DNA of 64,000 nt from RFSX01 sp965248155 (lineage in GTDB: Bacteria > Bacteroidota > Bacteroidia > Chitinophagales > Saprospiraceae): assembly GCA_965248155.1 (NCBI GenBank), contig CBDFIO010000002.1:1426001-1490000 (forward strand), read 5' to 3'. The stretch's first letter is position 1. The number at the start of each line of letters is the position of its first letter. A program made the position numbers and the translations under genes. Shown here piece by piece: positions 55,077 through 64,000 of this stretch. The notes below the pieces were generated by a model that did not search any database, was not told where the DNA came from, and saw nothing but the letters and a program-made list of their open reading frames with translations.

Positions 55077-57492
55077 TTAGTTTTTAATTCGACTTGACTC
55101 GTCTTCTAATCCTGTGGACCGTTTCCGTGATTTTACCTGCCGATTCCCAAAATTGTAAGTCATATTCAACTTGAATCGTCTGCTGTCTTCAGAGCCATCT
55201 ATGTCTAAAAATAAAACCCCATAATCACTGGTTCCACTAAATGTTTGAGATTTGAAGATATCATCGACGCCTAACTTAACAGTCAGTTTATCATCTATGA
55301 ATTTTTTCTGAACACCGGCACTTATGCTCCACATTTCATCCATGCGGAAAGTCCCGCCCCATATTGAAGGAGAATTATACCACCCCGAAACTTCAAACGA
55401 GACTCCGTTTGGAAGATTAAAGCTTTGTTGACTATAAACATTAAAAGTAGTCACCGTTAAATTAACCAACTTTCCTTCTCCGAAGTCCGCACTATTGTGT
55501 GTTCTGACAGCGGTTACACTGGTATAAGTATTCCACCAGTCTTTTATTGGAATTGGAGCACTTAGGTTAAGGCTGAATGCATATTGATCAGCAAGATTCA
55601 ACCATGTGATATATGCTGATTTAACTTCCGTTGTATCGGTGACTCTGGTAATTAGATCTTTAGTATGACTATATCCAATAGTGGTATTTAATTTATAATT
55701 CCACGAATGCGACAGTTGAAAATTATTGGTGTATTCTGGGTTGAGAAATGGGTTGCCTTGTTCAAAAGGCAGTTCGTCTAATCGACTTCTGAATGGATTC
55801 ATGTCTTTATACGAAGGTCTGTTTAATCGTCGGCTATAATTAAGTTGAAAATTATTTTTTTTCATTCAGCTGATATGTAATACCAAAAGAAGGAAACAGG
55901 TCTATGTAGTCCCGCTCTACCAACTCATTATTTGATTGAACCATTGCTGTAAGCATGCCTTTTGAATTCGTATGTTCTATTCTGAAACCAGCCTGAATGT
56001 TCATAGAGCTAAATTGGCGAGAATAATTTGCATATGCTGCGGACACAAATTCATCATAATCAAATTGATTAGACCTTTCGATATTAAGAATATGTTCTGT
56101 ATTTAATACATTGAAGAAGTCAAAGGTGTTATCTGTTGAAACAGAAGATATTTTCGCTCCGAATCCAAGTTTTCCGTTGAGCGCTTCTTGCTCATAATCG
56201 ACCTTAACCGTGGCAATATCTATAAATGGTGGAGTATCGGTGAAAAAGTCTTTTGTACCTAATATTGTACCATCCGACAACTGATAACTATTGGGCTGAA
56301 ATTCTTCTCTGGTATTTTCATAGCGACCATAATCGACATCAATGTTCAAGCTGCGGTTTTGTTTATCACTGTACTTATAGTTTCCATTTATGTTCCAATT
56401 TTGTCTATTCCAGTCTTGATCCGACATTGCAATTAATGAACTATCAATAAATGCTGAACCGGTTTGAAATATATCTGATTGTGAATTTTGCATCCAATTA
56501 CCAGTACTTTTTGAGCCATTAATCAAGATACCTAAGGTGCTTTTTTCACTAAGGGCATAATCAATTCCTACACGACTATTAAATCCTTTCCATTCCCCTT
56601 CTCCTATAGAGCGTTGTTTGAATGTAATTCCCAATTGTTCACGATGCAAATTAAATGGGTTGTAACCCTGTCCAGAATAACCCGTCAGTGATCCATAAGT
56701 ATTCCATTTTTTTGACTTATAGGTTCCCCGTATTGTTGTATTGTATTTCGCACGATGACCCACAGAAAAGCCTGAAGTAATACTCCCGTTAGCTCCCAGG
56801 TTTTTATCGCGACGCAACTTTATATTGACAATACCAGCATTTCCTTCAGCTTCATATTTTGCTGATGGATTAGTAATAATTTCAATTGATTCAATCTCCG
56901 ATGAAGGAATGGTCTTTAGATACTCTGCTAAATCACTACCACTTAAATGGGTAGGGCGATTGTCAATATATATTTTAAGGCCGCTTTTACCAAGCATAAA
57001 AATATTGTCATTGTTATCAATAACAACTCCCGGTGACTGCCGAAGCAAAGTGAATGCATCTGATCCGGAAGCATTAATGCTTCCTTCTACATTCAATACC
57101 AATTTGTCAGGTTTCATTTCTAAAAGAGGCTTTTTGGCTTTAACAGTAACTTCTTCTAGTTCATTGGAGGGTTGAGGAAAGAATATGGGTTCCAAAGTCG
57201 ATATTTCGTTTTCTTGAAGCTCAAACTCAGGACTGCTTGTATCTGGAAATCCAACAAAACTTGCTTCAATAAAGTACTTGCCGGAAGAGACACCCTTTAT
57301 CACATATGAACCATCTTCATTTGAGTATTCAACCTTTACAATAGAACTGTCTAGTGATGAATACAACACAACATTGGAAAAAAATATAGCTTCTTGCTTG
57401 TGGTCATATATAAATCCTGAGACCTCGGCACTTTGGCTAAATGCAAGAAAAGAAGTCAGAGAGCAAACCAAGGGGATCAGCAAATTTTTCAT
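55077..57492 (-). pseudogene. TonB-receptor-like outer-membrane protein with frameshift in an A8 tract
   Basis: About 805 codons if repaired. A signal peptide (ending LAFSQ) is followed by a carboxypeptidase-regulatory-like beta domain (VSGFIYDHKQEAIFFSNVV), a plug-like part (LLRQSPGVVIDNNDNIFMLGKSGLKIYIDN, given in part) and a C-terminal barrel of the OMP_b-brl_3 type. The frame breaks at YQLNEKK-stop; deleting one A from the run of eight (55861-55868, T on the plus strand) gives NEKNNFQLNYSRRLNRPSY, the expected continuation. Length is one base over a multiple of three. Start taken at MKNLL. Confidence 0.82.
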
Positions 57493-57727
57493 TTGTTTGG
57501 TATTAGGTTTAAGTAGATACACTCAAGACGCCATTAGGCAGTCTTTGGTTACGCTGTTTGTCGAGTAAATCAAAGCGTTGGTCTTTAAGGAAGAATTATA
57601 GGCACATTCTGGAAAAAAAGGACAGGAATAACTGTTTCTTCAGACAATTTTCTTTAGGATTTAGACGACAGAGCCCGTCATTGTTTTGAAAATTCATTGT
57701 GAGTTATGAATTATCAATTATTTTTAT

Positions 57728-58375
57728 GTGGTGTCCAATAAGATTCTATTCATACTGTGTATAAGTTTTCTCATTTCCTCAGCGATTGATGCCCAACTGT
57801 ACTTTGGTATTAAGGGAAGTTATTCTTTACCTTTTGCACGGTCACAAGAAATCAAGTATGATGACGCTCAGGATTTTCTCACTTATAAGGTCAAGTTCAT
57901 AGAACAGGATGTTTCTCCTATGCTCAGTGTGTTCAGCTATTATAGGAACGATAAAATATATTTACAAGGCGAACTGGGTTACAGAAGAATCAACACCAGG
58001 TTTAGTAGCGTCAATTTCCTGACACCGGAAGATTTAACACCAAACGAAAGCATCAAAAAAACAAGTTACCTACTCATCCCATTAAGTGCAGGCTTGAGGT
58101 TCGACAGGTTCAAATTTGGTGTGGGCCCAGTGTTTGGATACATCATTGGACAGAATACGATATTTGAGGAAATAGAAAATTTTGAGGAGCGAAGAAGAAG
58201 AATGGATATGGGCTTTGCTTTTAATTTTGGAATCACACTTTATCGCTTGCACATTGATCTGAGTTATGAATATCAATTTAATAGCGTGGGCGATTATTTG
58301 TATTACCGGAAGGACAGCAAAGGATTTGACAACCAAGCGCAGTTTGTCAACTTGGGATTAGGATTCTTGTTTTAG
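57728..58375 (+). CDS. Outer-membrane beta-barrel protein (PorT-like fold)
   Basis: 215 residues. Signal peptide ends near AIDAQ (about residue 22). The mature part alternates hydrophobic and polar residues in about eight to ten strands (LYFGIKGSYSLPF, IYLQGELGYRRINTRF) and ends in Phe. No ATG is in frame; a tandem GTG GTG gives the start. The family is common in Bacteroidota, role unknown. It ends 4 bases into the convergent barrel gene. Confidence 0.75.
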   Translation: MVSNKILFILCISFLISSAIDAQLYFGIKGSYSLPFARSQEIKYDDAQDFLTYKVKFIEQDVSPMLSVFSYYRNDKIYLQGELGYRRINTRFSSVNFLTPEDLTPNESIKKTSYLLIPLSAGLRFDRFKFGVGPVFGYIIGQNTIFEEIENFEERRRRMDMGFAFNFGITLYRLHIDLSYEYQFNSVGDYLYYRKDSKGFDNQAQFVNLGLGFLF

Positions 58376-59091
58376 TCCACATAGACCACCTCTCTTAAAA
58401 ATCTTACTATCAAGGAAATTTCAAATGTTACATTTCGGATTCTTCTTTCCGGAATACTGATTGTACTTTCATCGTAAGGGCTGATAACATTTGGGATTAG
58501 AGGGGACTGATATTGAAAAGAAAAATCAGGACTAATTGTAAATTCAACAGTGGGCTGAACATAAGCCGAACCCAAAAATTCTATACCGCCACCAATAGAC
58601 ACACCATAAGTAAATTTATTTACAAAAGGTTCTTTGGGATAAAAGAGCGATGAAGGAGAATTACCAAATCGATCGTCAAATTCATTCAGATTATTGGCAA
58701 TATTATATTCTGCACGGATTCCAAACAAATAATAGGGTGTGCTTAGACTTGATGTGATAATTCTTTTCTTGGCGCCCAAGGTTAAGGCGATATTGCGAAA
58801 CTTATACCCGTCATTGAGCCTCAGCCCAGAGGTTAGATTAAAAACACTTAAAGAACTGCCTCTTGTATGGTAGCCAAGTTGAGCAAACAGAGACCCCTTA
58901 TAATCGATATCTATGGATTCAATGAAAACAGCAAAGTGATAACTCAATAATGGTTTTCTTTCTGTTTCATTCCAGTTTTGCGATGCCAGAGTTAATCCTG
59001 CTTTAGGGCCAAAATAGAATCCTGCCTGAGCCTTTATACCACAAAAGGAAATCAGGAAAAGCAAAATTGCAAAAAGTGACTTTTTGAACAT
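58372..59091 (-). CDS. Outer-membrane beta-barrel protein
   Basis: 239 residues with a signal peptide (ending GIKAQ, about residue 21) and alternating barrel-type strands (GFYFGPKAGLTLAS, LFAQLGYHTRGSS, GVSIGGGIEFLG). It is similar in type to the convergent gene at its 3' end and likely has eight to ten strands. Function unknown. It lies 21 bases downstream of the glucosaminidase gene in the same direction. Confidence 0.75.
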   Translation of the reverse strand: MFKKSLFAILLFLISFCGIKAQAGFYFGPKAGLTLASQNWNETERKPLLSYHFAVFIESIDIDYKGSLFAQLGYHTRGSSLSVFNLTSGLRLNDGYKFRNIALTLGAKKRIITSSLSTPYYLFGIRAEYNIANNLNEFDDRFGNSPSSLFYPKEPFVNKFTYGVSIGGGIEFLGSAYVQPTVEFTISPDFSFQYQSPLIPNVISPYDESTISIPERRIRNVTFEISLIVRFLREVVYVD

Positions 59092-59112
59092 ACAGAAATT
59101 TATAGACTAAAG

Positions 59113-60024
59113 TTAAAATATATATTCTTCCTGAGAAGCCAAACCATTCAAATCGGGGACTCTGGGAAACTGAGGACGCTGAGTCAAACTGATCTTTTTA
59201 CGAAGGTGAATTTTTTCTCCTGGGAGTGGTTCGGCGTTCTTAGGGAGTCGATTCCGTAGGCGAATTGAATTTTCATCGAGATCATACATCATGCCTATTT
59301 CTGCTATGGTTTCTCCTTGTCGAACAAGATGATTTTTTGAAGAGGATGATTTTTTCGTTTTCCTGCGAGAAGAAGACTTTTTTGAGACCACAGCCTCTTG
59401 CGTATATTCAGGATATTCAAAATATGAACGAGAAGCGTTTTGGTTTTTGTTATCAGGAACAGGTAACTTAGAAGCTATTAGGTCCACATCAGCATCGTTG
59501 GAATCTAAATCATCATAAAAGAAGAGCTGATATTTTTCAATCAAATTGATTAATTTCTGAGGATATAATTTATCGGTGGCATAACCAGCTTTTTTAAGTC
59601 CTTTAGCCCAGGCATGATAATCTCTGTGATCATATTTAAATAGAAAGGCATAGCGATTTTGATTGACAAGAAAATTGCTGTGAGCAATAAAAGATTCCTT
59701 CGGAGAGGAAAATTGCCGAAAACAACTTTTAATAAGATGCCCCTTGGAATTATAGTCATCATCATGAAGGTAGTACGTTTGTCCATTCCATTGGCCGCCA
59801 CATTTAATACCAAAATGATTATTAGCGTCATTGGCCAGACTACTGTTTCCAGCTCCAGATTCTAGAAGTGCTTGAGCCAGCTTAATACTGGCCGGAATTC
59901 CTGTTCTATGCATCTCGGAAATGGCAATTTCTTTATATTGTGTAATATATGCGACACTGGGATCTTCCCTAAATGAAACCAATGTCATAACAACACTCAT
60001 GGCCAGAACAATATTCCTAAGCAT
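59113..60024 (-). CDS. Glucosaminidase (GH73-type) with C-terminal LysM
   Basis: 303 residues. A hydrophobic N-terminal segment serves as signal. The glucosaminidase domain has SIKLAQALLESGAGNSSLA with the catalytic Glu, NNHFGIKC, YNSKGHLIKSCFRQFSSPKES and GYATDKLYP. A basic Ser/Lys linker (SSRRKTKKSSSSKN) leads to one LysM (HLVRQGETIAEIGMMYDLDENSI). It should cut the glycan backbone of peptidoglycan during growth or division. The barrel gene downstream may be co-transcribed. Confidence 0.9.
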   Translation of the reverse strand: MLRNIVLAMSVVMTLVSFREDPSVAYITQYKEIAISEMHRTGIPASIKLAQALLESGAGNSSLANDANNHFGIKCGGQWNGQTYYLHDDDYNSKGHLIKSCFRQFSSPKESFIAHSNFLVNQNRYAFLFKYDHRDYHAWAKGLKKAGYATDKLYPQKLINLIEKYQLFFYDDLDSNDADVDLIASKLPVPDNKNQNASRSYFEYPEYTQEAVVSKKSSSRRKTKKSSSSKNHLVRQGETIAEIGMMYDLDENSIRLRNRLPKNAEPLPGEKIHLRKKISLTQRPQFPRVPDLNGLASQEEYIF

Positions 60025-60090
60025 ATATTAAATATTTTTATTATTTATAAGCACAACAAAAACAGTGCCTTACTTAAAAATTGGTAATTT

Positions 60091-60153
60091 ATGGATTTAA
60101 TGGATTTAATGGATTTAATGGATTTAATGGATTTAATGGATTTAATGGATTTA
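60091..60153 (+). repeat. Seven perfect copies of a 9-bp repeat at a start codon
   Basis: ATGGATTTA is repeated seven times without error and is followed by TTAAAA. Each unit holds an in-frame ATG, so gain or loss of units changes the length of the N-terminus but never the frame. Confidence 0.97.
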
Positions 60154-60750
60154 TTAAAATGGCAGCTATCTGATGGAGTATTAAACGGAATTGACACGCA
60201 ACTTAATATAGGAGATGGCCAAAAAACGAATGTAGCGGCTAATGCTGTCCTACAAGTATTAATGTCTGCAATGACAAAAAACGCATCGTCTTCAACGACT
60301 GCACTTGATGGACTAGCAGGAGCGTTGGACAGAGATCATGATGGTTCCTATCTGGATGATATAATGGGAATGATGACTGGAAGGTCACAGCCTCAGAATC
60401 AAAGAACAATGAATGGAAACGGAATTCTTGGTCATCTCTTGGGCCAGAAGCAGGACTCTGCAGCTGATTTATTAATGCAAATGAGCGGGCTTGACAAAAA
60501 CCAAAGCGTGGGCATGTTAGCAAAATTAGCTCCTATGGTTCTAGGGGTAGTGGGACGTTACAGAAAACAAACGCAAATGGATAACGAAGGGCTACAAGCC
60601 TTCTTGAGCAGATCTCAGAAAGTGAATGTTGAAAGAAACGAAGGAGCTGACATATTCACAAAATTACTTGACAAAGACGGAGATGGTTCAATGATGGACG
60701 ATGTGGCAGGAATCGGTTTGAAGATGTTGGGCAACTTTTTAAAAAGATAA
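60091..60750 (+). CDS. DUF937 family protein with repeat-encoded N-terminus
   Basis: 219 residues as read from the first ATG. The N-terminus is seven MDL repeats from a 9-bp tandem array; family members usually start with one, so any of seven in-frame ATG codons could serve. DUF937 features follow, including two DxDxDG calcium-loop-like stretches (DRDHDGSYLDDI and DKDGDGSMMDDV) and Met/Leu-rich helices. Function unknown. It converges directly with the epimerase gene (no gap). Confidence 0.8.
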   Translation: MDLMDLMDLMDLMDLMDLMDLLKWQLSDGVLNGIDTQLNIGDGQKTNVAANAVLQVLMSAMTKNASSSTTALDGLAGALDRDHDGSYLDDIMGMMTGRSQPQNQRTMNGNGILGHLLGQKQDSAADLLMQMSGLDKNQSVGMLAKLAPMVLGVVGRYRKQTQMDNEGLQAFLSRSQKVNVERNEGADIFTKLLDKDGDGSMMDDVAGIGLKMLGNFLKR

Positions 60751-61155
60751 TTAATCGTCGATCTCTTGCACCAACTCTATGAGTAATCCATTCGTCGTTT
60801 TGGGGTGTAAGAAACAAACAAGTTTATTATCGGCGCCCCTAATAGGGAGTTCATTCAGGATATGAAAACCCTGTTCTTTTAAACGGGACATTTCAACTTG
60901 AATATCAGTAACTGAGAAAGCAACATGATGAAAACCAGGACCTTTTTTATCAATAAATTTTTTGATAATGCTTTGATCAGAAGTCGCTTGAAGCAATTCA
61001 ATCTTATTGTTACCAACTCTAAAAAAAGAGGTAAGTACATTTTGGTCTTCAACGAGTTCTCTTTTGTATGATGCGACATCAAACAGACTTGAAAAAAGCC
61101 TTTCACTTTCTTCAATGTCTTCTACTGCAATACCAAGGTGTTCTATTTTTTTCAT
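60751..61155 (-). CDS. mce: Methylmalonyl-CoA epimerase
   Basis: 134 residues of the glyoxalase/VOC fold, typical length. Signatures: IEHLGIAVEDIEESERLF at the start with a metal His, then FHHVAFSVTDI and a final Glu in LIELVQ. The enzyme interconverts (R)- and (S)-methylmalonyl-CoA in propionate metabolism. No mutase gene is in the window. It is complete and stands alone on the minus strand. Confidence 0.95.
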   Translation of the reverse strand: MKKIEHLGIAVEDIEESERLFSSLFDVASYKRELVEDQNVLTSFFRVGNNKIELLQATSDQSIIKKFIDKKGPGFHHVAFSVTDIQVEMSRLKEQGFHILNELPIRGADNKLVCFLHPKTTNGLLIELVQEIDD

Positions 61156-61246
61156 ATTAAGGACTATTTAGCCTTTGCGGTTAAATCTTAGTTAAAGATA
61201 TGCAATAGCACCTGTGAAAACTTAATTTTGAAATAAGAATCCTCAA

Positions 61247-62671
61247 ATGAACAAAAAAATTATCTGGGCCATTACTATCTTGATGAGCGTAGCGCTCTTG
61301 GGTATTGCCGTTACCCAATTTGTCTGGATAAAAGCACAGGTTGATCTTAATGAAAAAAACTTTGATGATAAAGTCATCATGGCTATGCACAAAGTGAAAA
61401 CAAGACTTCAAAAAGACACAGAAACAAAAGATTTTATTACCAATTATTGGACCCCACAGAATAGAAAGAATAATCCTAATGTAGAGAATGCAAAATTAAT
61501 TTCTAATATCCTTTTAAAGGAACAGACCTATCCGAACTATTATCAGATAGCAGATATAATGAGAACTATCGATCCTGAAGGAATGCTTGAGAACATCAAC
61601 AAAGAAAATTTGGATCGATACATTAATGAGGAGTTATCTGATCAGGGGATCAACTTAAAATACGATTACGGAGTCTATTCAAATAAACACAATGACTTTG
61701 TAATTAGAAACGGCAATTTTGCAGTTCAGGTTGAAGGAAATTCAAGTCCGGCATATGTCGGAGCAACACGAGGACTATATGATTCAAAATATCGCGTACA
61801 ACTATTCAATGACGAAGAAAGTCTAACGGGATTTTTAAAAGTGTTTTTTCCTAATAAAAGAAGTTGGCTGTGGGTGTCGGTGCTTCCTTCAATGCTTAGT
61901 TCCCTTTTGTTTACAAGTTTGATTCTATTTTGCTTTGCTTATACCATCTTCATAATATTTAGACAAAAGAAAGTGTCAGAGATGAAAACGGACTTTATCA
62001 ACAATATGACACACGAATTTAAAACTCCGATCGCAACTATTTCTTTAGCAACTGATTCTATAACAAACGGAGCGGTAATTAGCAACACGGATAAGGTTAA
62101 AAGATTCGCTGGAATAATTAAGCAAGAAAATAAACGGATGTTGAATCAGGTGGAGAAAGTATTGCAGATGGCGCGAATAGATAAACAGGATTTTGATTTA
62201 AAAATTACAAACGTAAATATGAATGATGTTGTATTCCAGGCATCGGAAAACAGCAGATTGAAGTTAATTAATAGAAACGGGCACTTGATCACACAACTGA
62301 ACGCAGTTCATCCCCATGTAGAAGGCGATCTAACCCATATTTCGAATATTATACACAACTTGTTAGATAATGCTGAGAAATATTCAAAGGAAATTCCTCA
62401 GATTTCTATTACCACAAACAATTATGAGCAAGGAGTTAAAGTTGATATAACAGATAAGGGAATTGGAATGACAAAAGAGTCACTCAAACATATATTTGAC
62501 AAGTTTTACCGAGTTCATACAGGAAACAGACACGATGTAACAGGATTCGGATTAGGCTTAAGCTATGTCAAAGCATTGATGAATGCGCACAAAGGAACAG
62601 TGAAAGTTGAATCGGAATTAGGGGTAGGAAGTACCTTTTCCTTATTTTTTCCTTTTAAATTTAGTGACTAA
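61247..62671 (+). CDS. rprX: Two-component sensor histidine kinase (RprX-like)
   Basis: 474 residues. Two membrane segments (about 7-28 and 205-238) frame a periplasmic sensor part. The HisKA box is MTHEFKTPIATIS with phospho-His256; the ATPase has LLDNAEKYSKE (N box), DKGIGM (G1) and GFGLGLSYVKALM (G2). The partner response regulator lies 44 bases downstream. The pairing and length fit the RprXY system first named in Bacteroides. Signal sensed unknown. Confidence 0.85.
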   Translation: MNKKIIWAITILMSVALLGIAVTQFVWIKAQVDLNEKNFDDKVIMAMHKVKTRLQKDTETKDFITNYWTPQNRKNNPNVENAKLISNILLKEQTYPNYYQIADIMRTIDPEGMLENINKENLDRYINEELSDQGINLKYDYGVYSNKHNDFVIRNGNFAVQVEGNSSPAYVGATRGLYDSKYRVQLFNDEESLTGFLKVFFPNKRSWLWVSVLPSMLSSLLFTSLILFCFAYTIFIIFRQKKVSEMKTDFINNMTHEFKTPIATISLATDSITNGAVISNTDKVKRFAGIIKQENKRMLNQVEKVLQMARIDKQDFDLKITNVNMNDVVFQASENSRLKLINRNGHLITQLNAVHPHVEGDLTHISNIIHNLLDNAEKYSKEIPQISITTNNYEQGVKVDITDKGIGMTKESLKHIFDKFYRVHTGNRHDVTGFGLGLSYVKALMNAHKGTVKVESELGVGSTFSLFFPFKFSD

Positions 62672-62715
62672 TTGGGAAGAACAACATCTAAATAAAGTAA
62701 AATTTAACATAGAAC

Positions 62716-63444
62716 ATGTCAGAAAACACAACTCAAAAAATATTATTAGTAGAAGACGATCAAAACTTTGGCGACGTTTTGAGGTCTTATCTTGAAATGC
62801 ACGAATATGATGTCGACCTCGCGAAAGATGGAGACGAAGGTTTATTGAAGTACAATAAAGGCAATTATGATTTATGCATTCTAGATGTTATGATGCCCAA
62901 AAAAGACGGGTTTTCTCTTGCAAAAGAAATCAGGGAGAAAGACAAGAATGTTCCATTGATATTCCTTACTGCGAAATCATTGAAAGAAGACGTTTTGGAA
63001 GGATTCAAAATTGGAGCAGATGATTACATCACAAAAACCTTTAATTCTGAAGAGCTGTTACTAAGGGTCCAAGCCATTCTTAGAAGATCAGGGGTGAAGC
63101 CGGATCCACAGGAAGATATTAAGGAGTTTAATCTTGGAGATTTTCACTTTAATTACCCATTAAGGATCCTAAGCTTTAACGGAGCAGAACCACACAAGGA
63201 CCATCTTTCCCCTAAGGAGGCACACCTTCTCAGGCTTTTTTGCATTCATAAAAATGATGTCCTTCCTCGAGCATTAGCATTAACAAAAATATGGGGCGAA
63301 GACAATTATTTTACTGCCCGTAGTATGGATGTATTTGTTACAAAGCTTAGAAAGTATTTAAGCAGAGATGAAAAACTAGAGATCGTGAATATACACGGAA
63401 ATGGTTTTAGACTAATTGATAGATCGGTAGAAGTGGTTGAATAA
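62716..63444 (+). CDS. rprY: Response regulator, OmpR family (RprY-like)
   Basis: 242 residues. Receiver: acidic pair Asp14-Asp15, phospho-Asp57 in LCILDVMMPKKDG, Thr in FLTAKS and Lys107. A winged-helix DNA-binding domain fills the last 100 residues (LSPKEAHLLRLF, RSMDVFVTKLRKYL). After Lys107 nearly all receivers have Pro; here it is Thr108 (DDYITKTF), a single-base change from CCC to ACC. It may be an error or a recent mutation. A terminator follows the gene. Confidence 0.88.
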   Translation: MSENTTQKILLVEDDQNFGDVLRSYLEMHEYDVDLAKDGDEGLLKYNKGNYDLCILDVMMPKKDGFSLAKEIREKDKNVPLIFLTAKSLKEDVLEGFKIGADDYITKTFNSEELLLRVQAILRRSGVKPDPQEDIKEFNLGDFHFNYPLRILSFNGAEPHKDHLSPKEAHLLRLFCIHKNDVLPRALALTKIWGEDNYFTARSMDVFVTKLRKYLSRDEKLEIVNIHGNGFRLIDRSVEVVE

Positions 63445-63474
63445 CCAAATCCGTACAAATTATAATCCAAGATG

Positions 63475-63502
63475 GCTCCATTCTATTGAATGGAGCTTTT
63501 TT
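63475..63502 (+). terminator. Intrinsic terminator after the response regulator gene
   Basis: A perfect 9-bp stem GCTCCATTC / GAATGGAGC with a TATT loop is followed by six T residues. It sits between the convergent rprY and ftsH ends. Confidence 0.85.
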
Positions 63503-63506
63503 GTTA

Positions 63507-64000
63507 CTATGATTCCGGATCCCCTTCTTCAACGACCTCTTCCTCGAATAGCTCACTATACTTAGAATCAAGTTCGCCATTAAATGCAGGAATAAAATCA
63601 TCATTTTCAGGAAATGGCCGCCCACCAATTAATTTTTCAACATCAGACTTGAGAAGAACCTCCTTGGTTAATAATTGCCTGGCTAAAACATTAAGCTCAT
63701 TTCTTCTTGTCGAAAGAAGGTCCTGAGCTCGAGTATATTGCTCGTCAATTAGTTTTCTAACTTCTTCATCAATCAATGTTGCGGTCTCATCAGAATATGG
63801 CTTGTTGAAGTTGTCTTGAGACATTGCATAGAAAGAAACGTTACCTACTTTTTTATTCATTCCGAAAACAGAAATCATGGAATAAGCCATTTTTGTAACC
63901 TGATCAAGATCATTTTGGGCGCCGGTAGAAATTTTATCAAAAACAATTTTTTCAGCAGCTCTACCTCCTAAGGTCATCGCCATCCGATCCTTCAATTGTT
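63507..64000 (-). CDS. ftsH: ATP-dependent zinc metalloprotease FtsH, C-terminal part (cut by window edge)
   Basis: The frame runs off the right end of the window (minus strand, so its start is beyond it). The visible 164 residues are the M41 peptidase end: DRMAMTLGGRAAEKIVFDKISTGAQNDLDQ (in part), with the typical helix TKMAYSMISVFGM and an acidic tail FEEEVVEEGDPES. FtsH degrades membrane and regulatory proteins. No lesion in the visible part. Confidence 0.95.
   Translation of the reverse strand, partial: QLKDRMAMTLGGRAAEKIVFDKISTGAQNDLDQVTKMAYSMISVFGMNKKVGNVSFYAMSQDNFNKPYSDETATLIDEEVRKLIDEQYTRAQDLLSTRRNELNVLARQLLTKEVLLKSDVEKLIGGRPFPENDDFIPAFNGELDSKYSELFEEEVVEEGDPES

Noticed and set aside
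60091..60153. The 9-bp repeat as a CRISPR or intergenic satellite
   Set aside because: Units are contiguous without spacers, 9 bp long and in frame with the DUF937 coding sequence.
1..64000. Prophage, transposon, integron, toxin-antitoxin, restriction or CRISPR systems, rRNA and tRNA genes
   Set aside because: None was seen: no integrase, transposase, terminal repeats, phage structural genes, methylase, Cas gene or tRNA cloverleaf in the short gaps.

Overview
The window looks like chromosomal DNA of a free-living Bacteroidota, most likely a member of the Saprospiria or a nearby lineage. The evidence is the mutY-ssb-gldE-gldD block, secreted proteins with type IX secretion (T9SS) C-terminal sorting domains, a Tgt without zinc cysteines, a MurA with Asp at the usual Cys position, the murA-DUF4290-glmS-DUF4270 run, a one-piece SdhC, and cohesin/dockerin-type secreted proteins of the kind Saprospiria encode. 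DNA is AT-rich with short intergenic gaps. I see no rRNA, tRNA, CRISPR array, prophage or insertion sequence.

Layout. 0-9.4 kb: a partial conserved gene, an M15 peptidase lipoprotein, a thioredoxin-like protein, a membrane MtfA-like protein without its zinc motif, tgt-lptG, an ECF sigma factor, then mutY-ssb-gldE-gldD. 9.4-16.4 kb: a large T9SS dockerin-like protein and the threonine operon thrA-thrB-thrC, in which thrA carries a 15-bp tandem duplication in its NAD(P)-binding turn and thrC has an in-frame stop. 16.4-21.1 kb: a perfect 16-bp parS palindrome (plus a 14/16 copy inside thrC), an M1 metallopeptidase, a hydrolase, a heme A synthase, and a 430-bp gene-free region of about 79 percent A+T with a DnaA-box match and an all-A/T tract. 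I propose that region as the chromosomal replication origin, with parS about 4.5 kb away. 21.1-33.9 kb: a plus-strand series (dtd, MazG-like, GAF-SpoIIE phosphatase, TM2-TPR-SHOCT protein, CBS protein, POTRA barrel, nadK, cyclase, M42 peptidase, pterin dehydratase, HtrA, ComF, DinB-like), interrupted by one minus-strand flippase. 33.9-45.7 kb: a minus-strand series (murA, DUF4290, glmS, DUF4270, glycogen-synthase-like, DUF819, rnr, unknown, S41 peptidase).

45.9-57.5 kb is the damaged part. The sdhCAB operon carries four in-frame stops, one single-base deletion and a Gly-to-Arg change in the FAD motif. The next gene, a secreted dockerin protein, has an in-frame stop and no proper C-terminus. 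A TonB-receptor-like gene further on has a one-base expansion of an A8 tract. Between them lies an intact cohesin-domain T9SS protein. 57.5-64 kb: outer-membrane barrels, a glucosaminidase-LysM protein, a DUF937 protein whose start codon sits in a 9-bp x 7 tandem repeat, methylmalonyl-CoA epimerase, an RprX/RprY-like two-component pair, and the C-terminal end of ftsH.

The three most notable observations are the oriC/parS neighbourhood, the clustered lesions in the only succinate dehydrogenase locus seen here (true decay, a redundant copy, or local assembly error), and the cohesin/dockerin pairing of T9SS proteins. Gene identities rest on motif recognition by eye; no database search was run.
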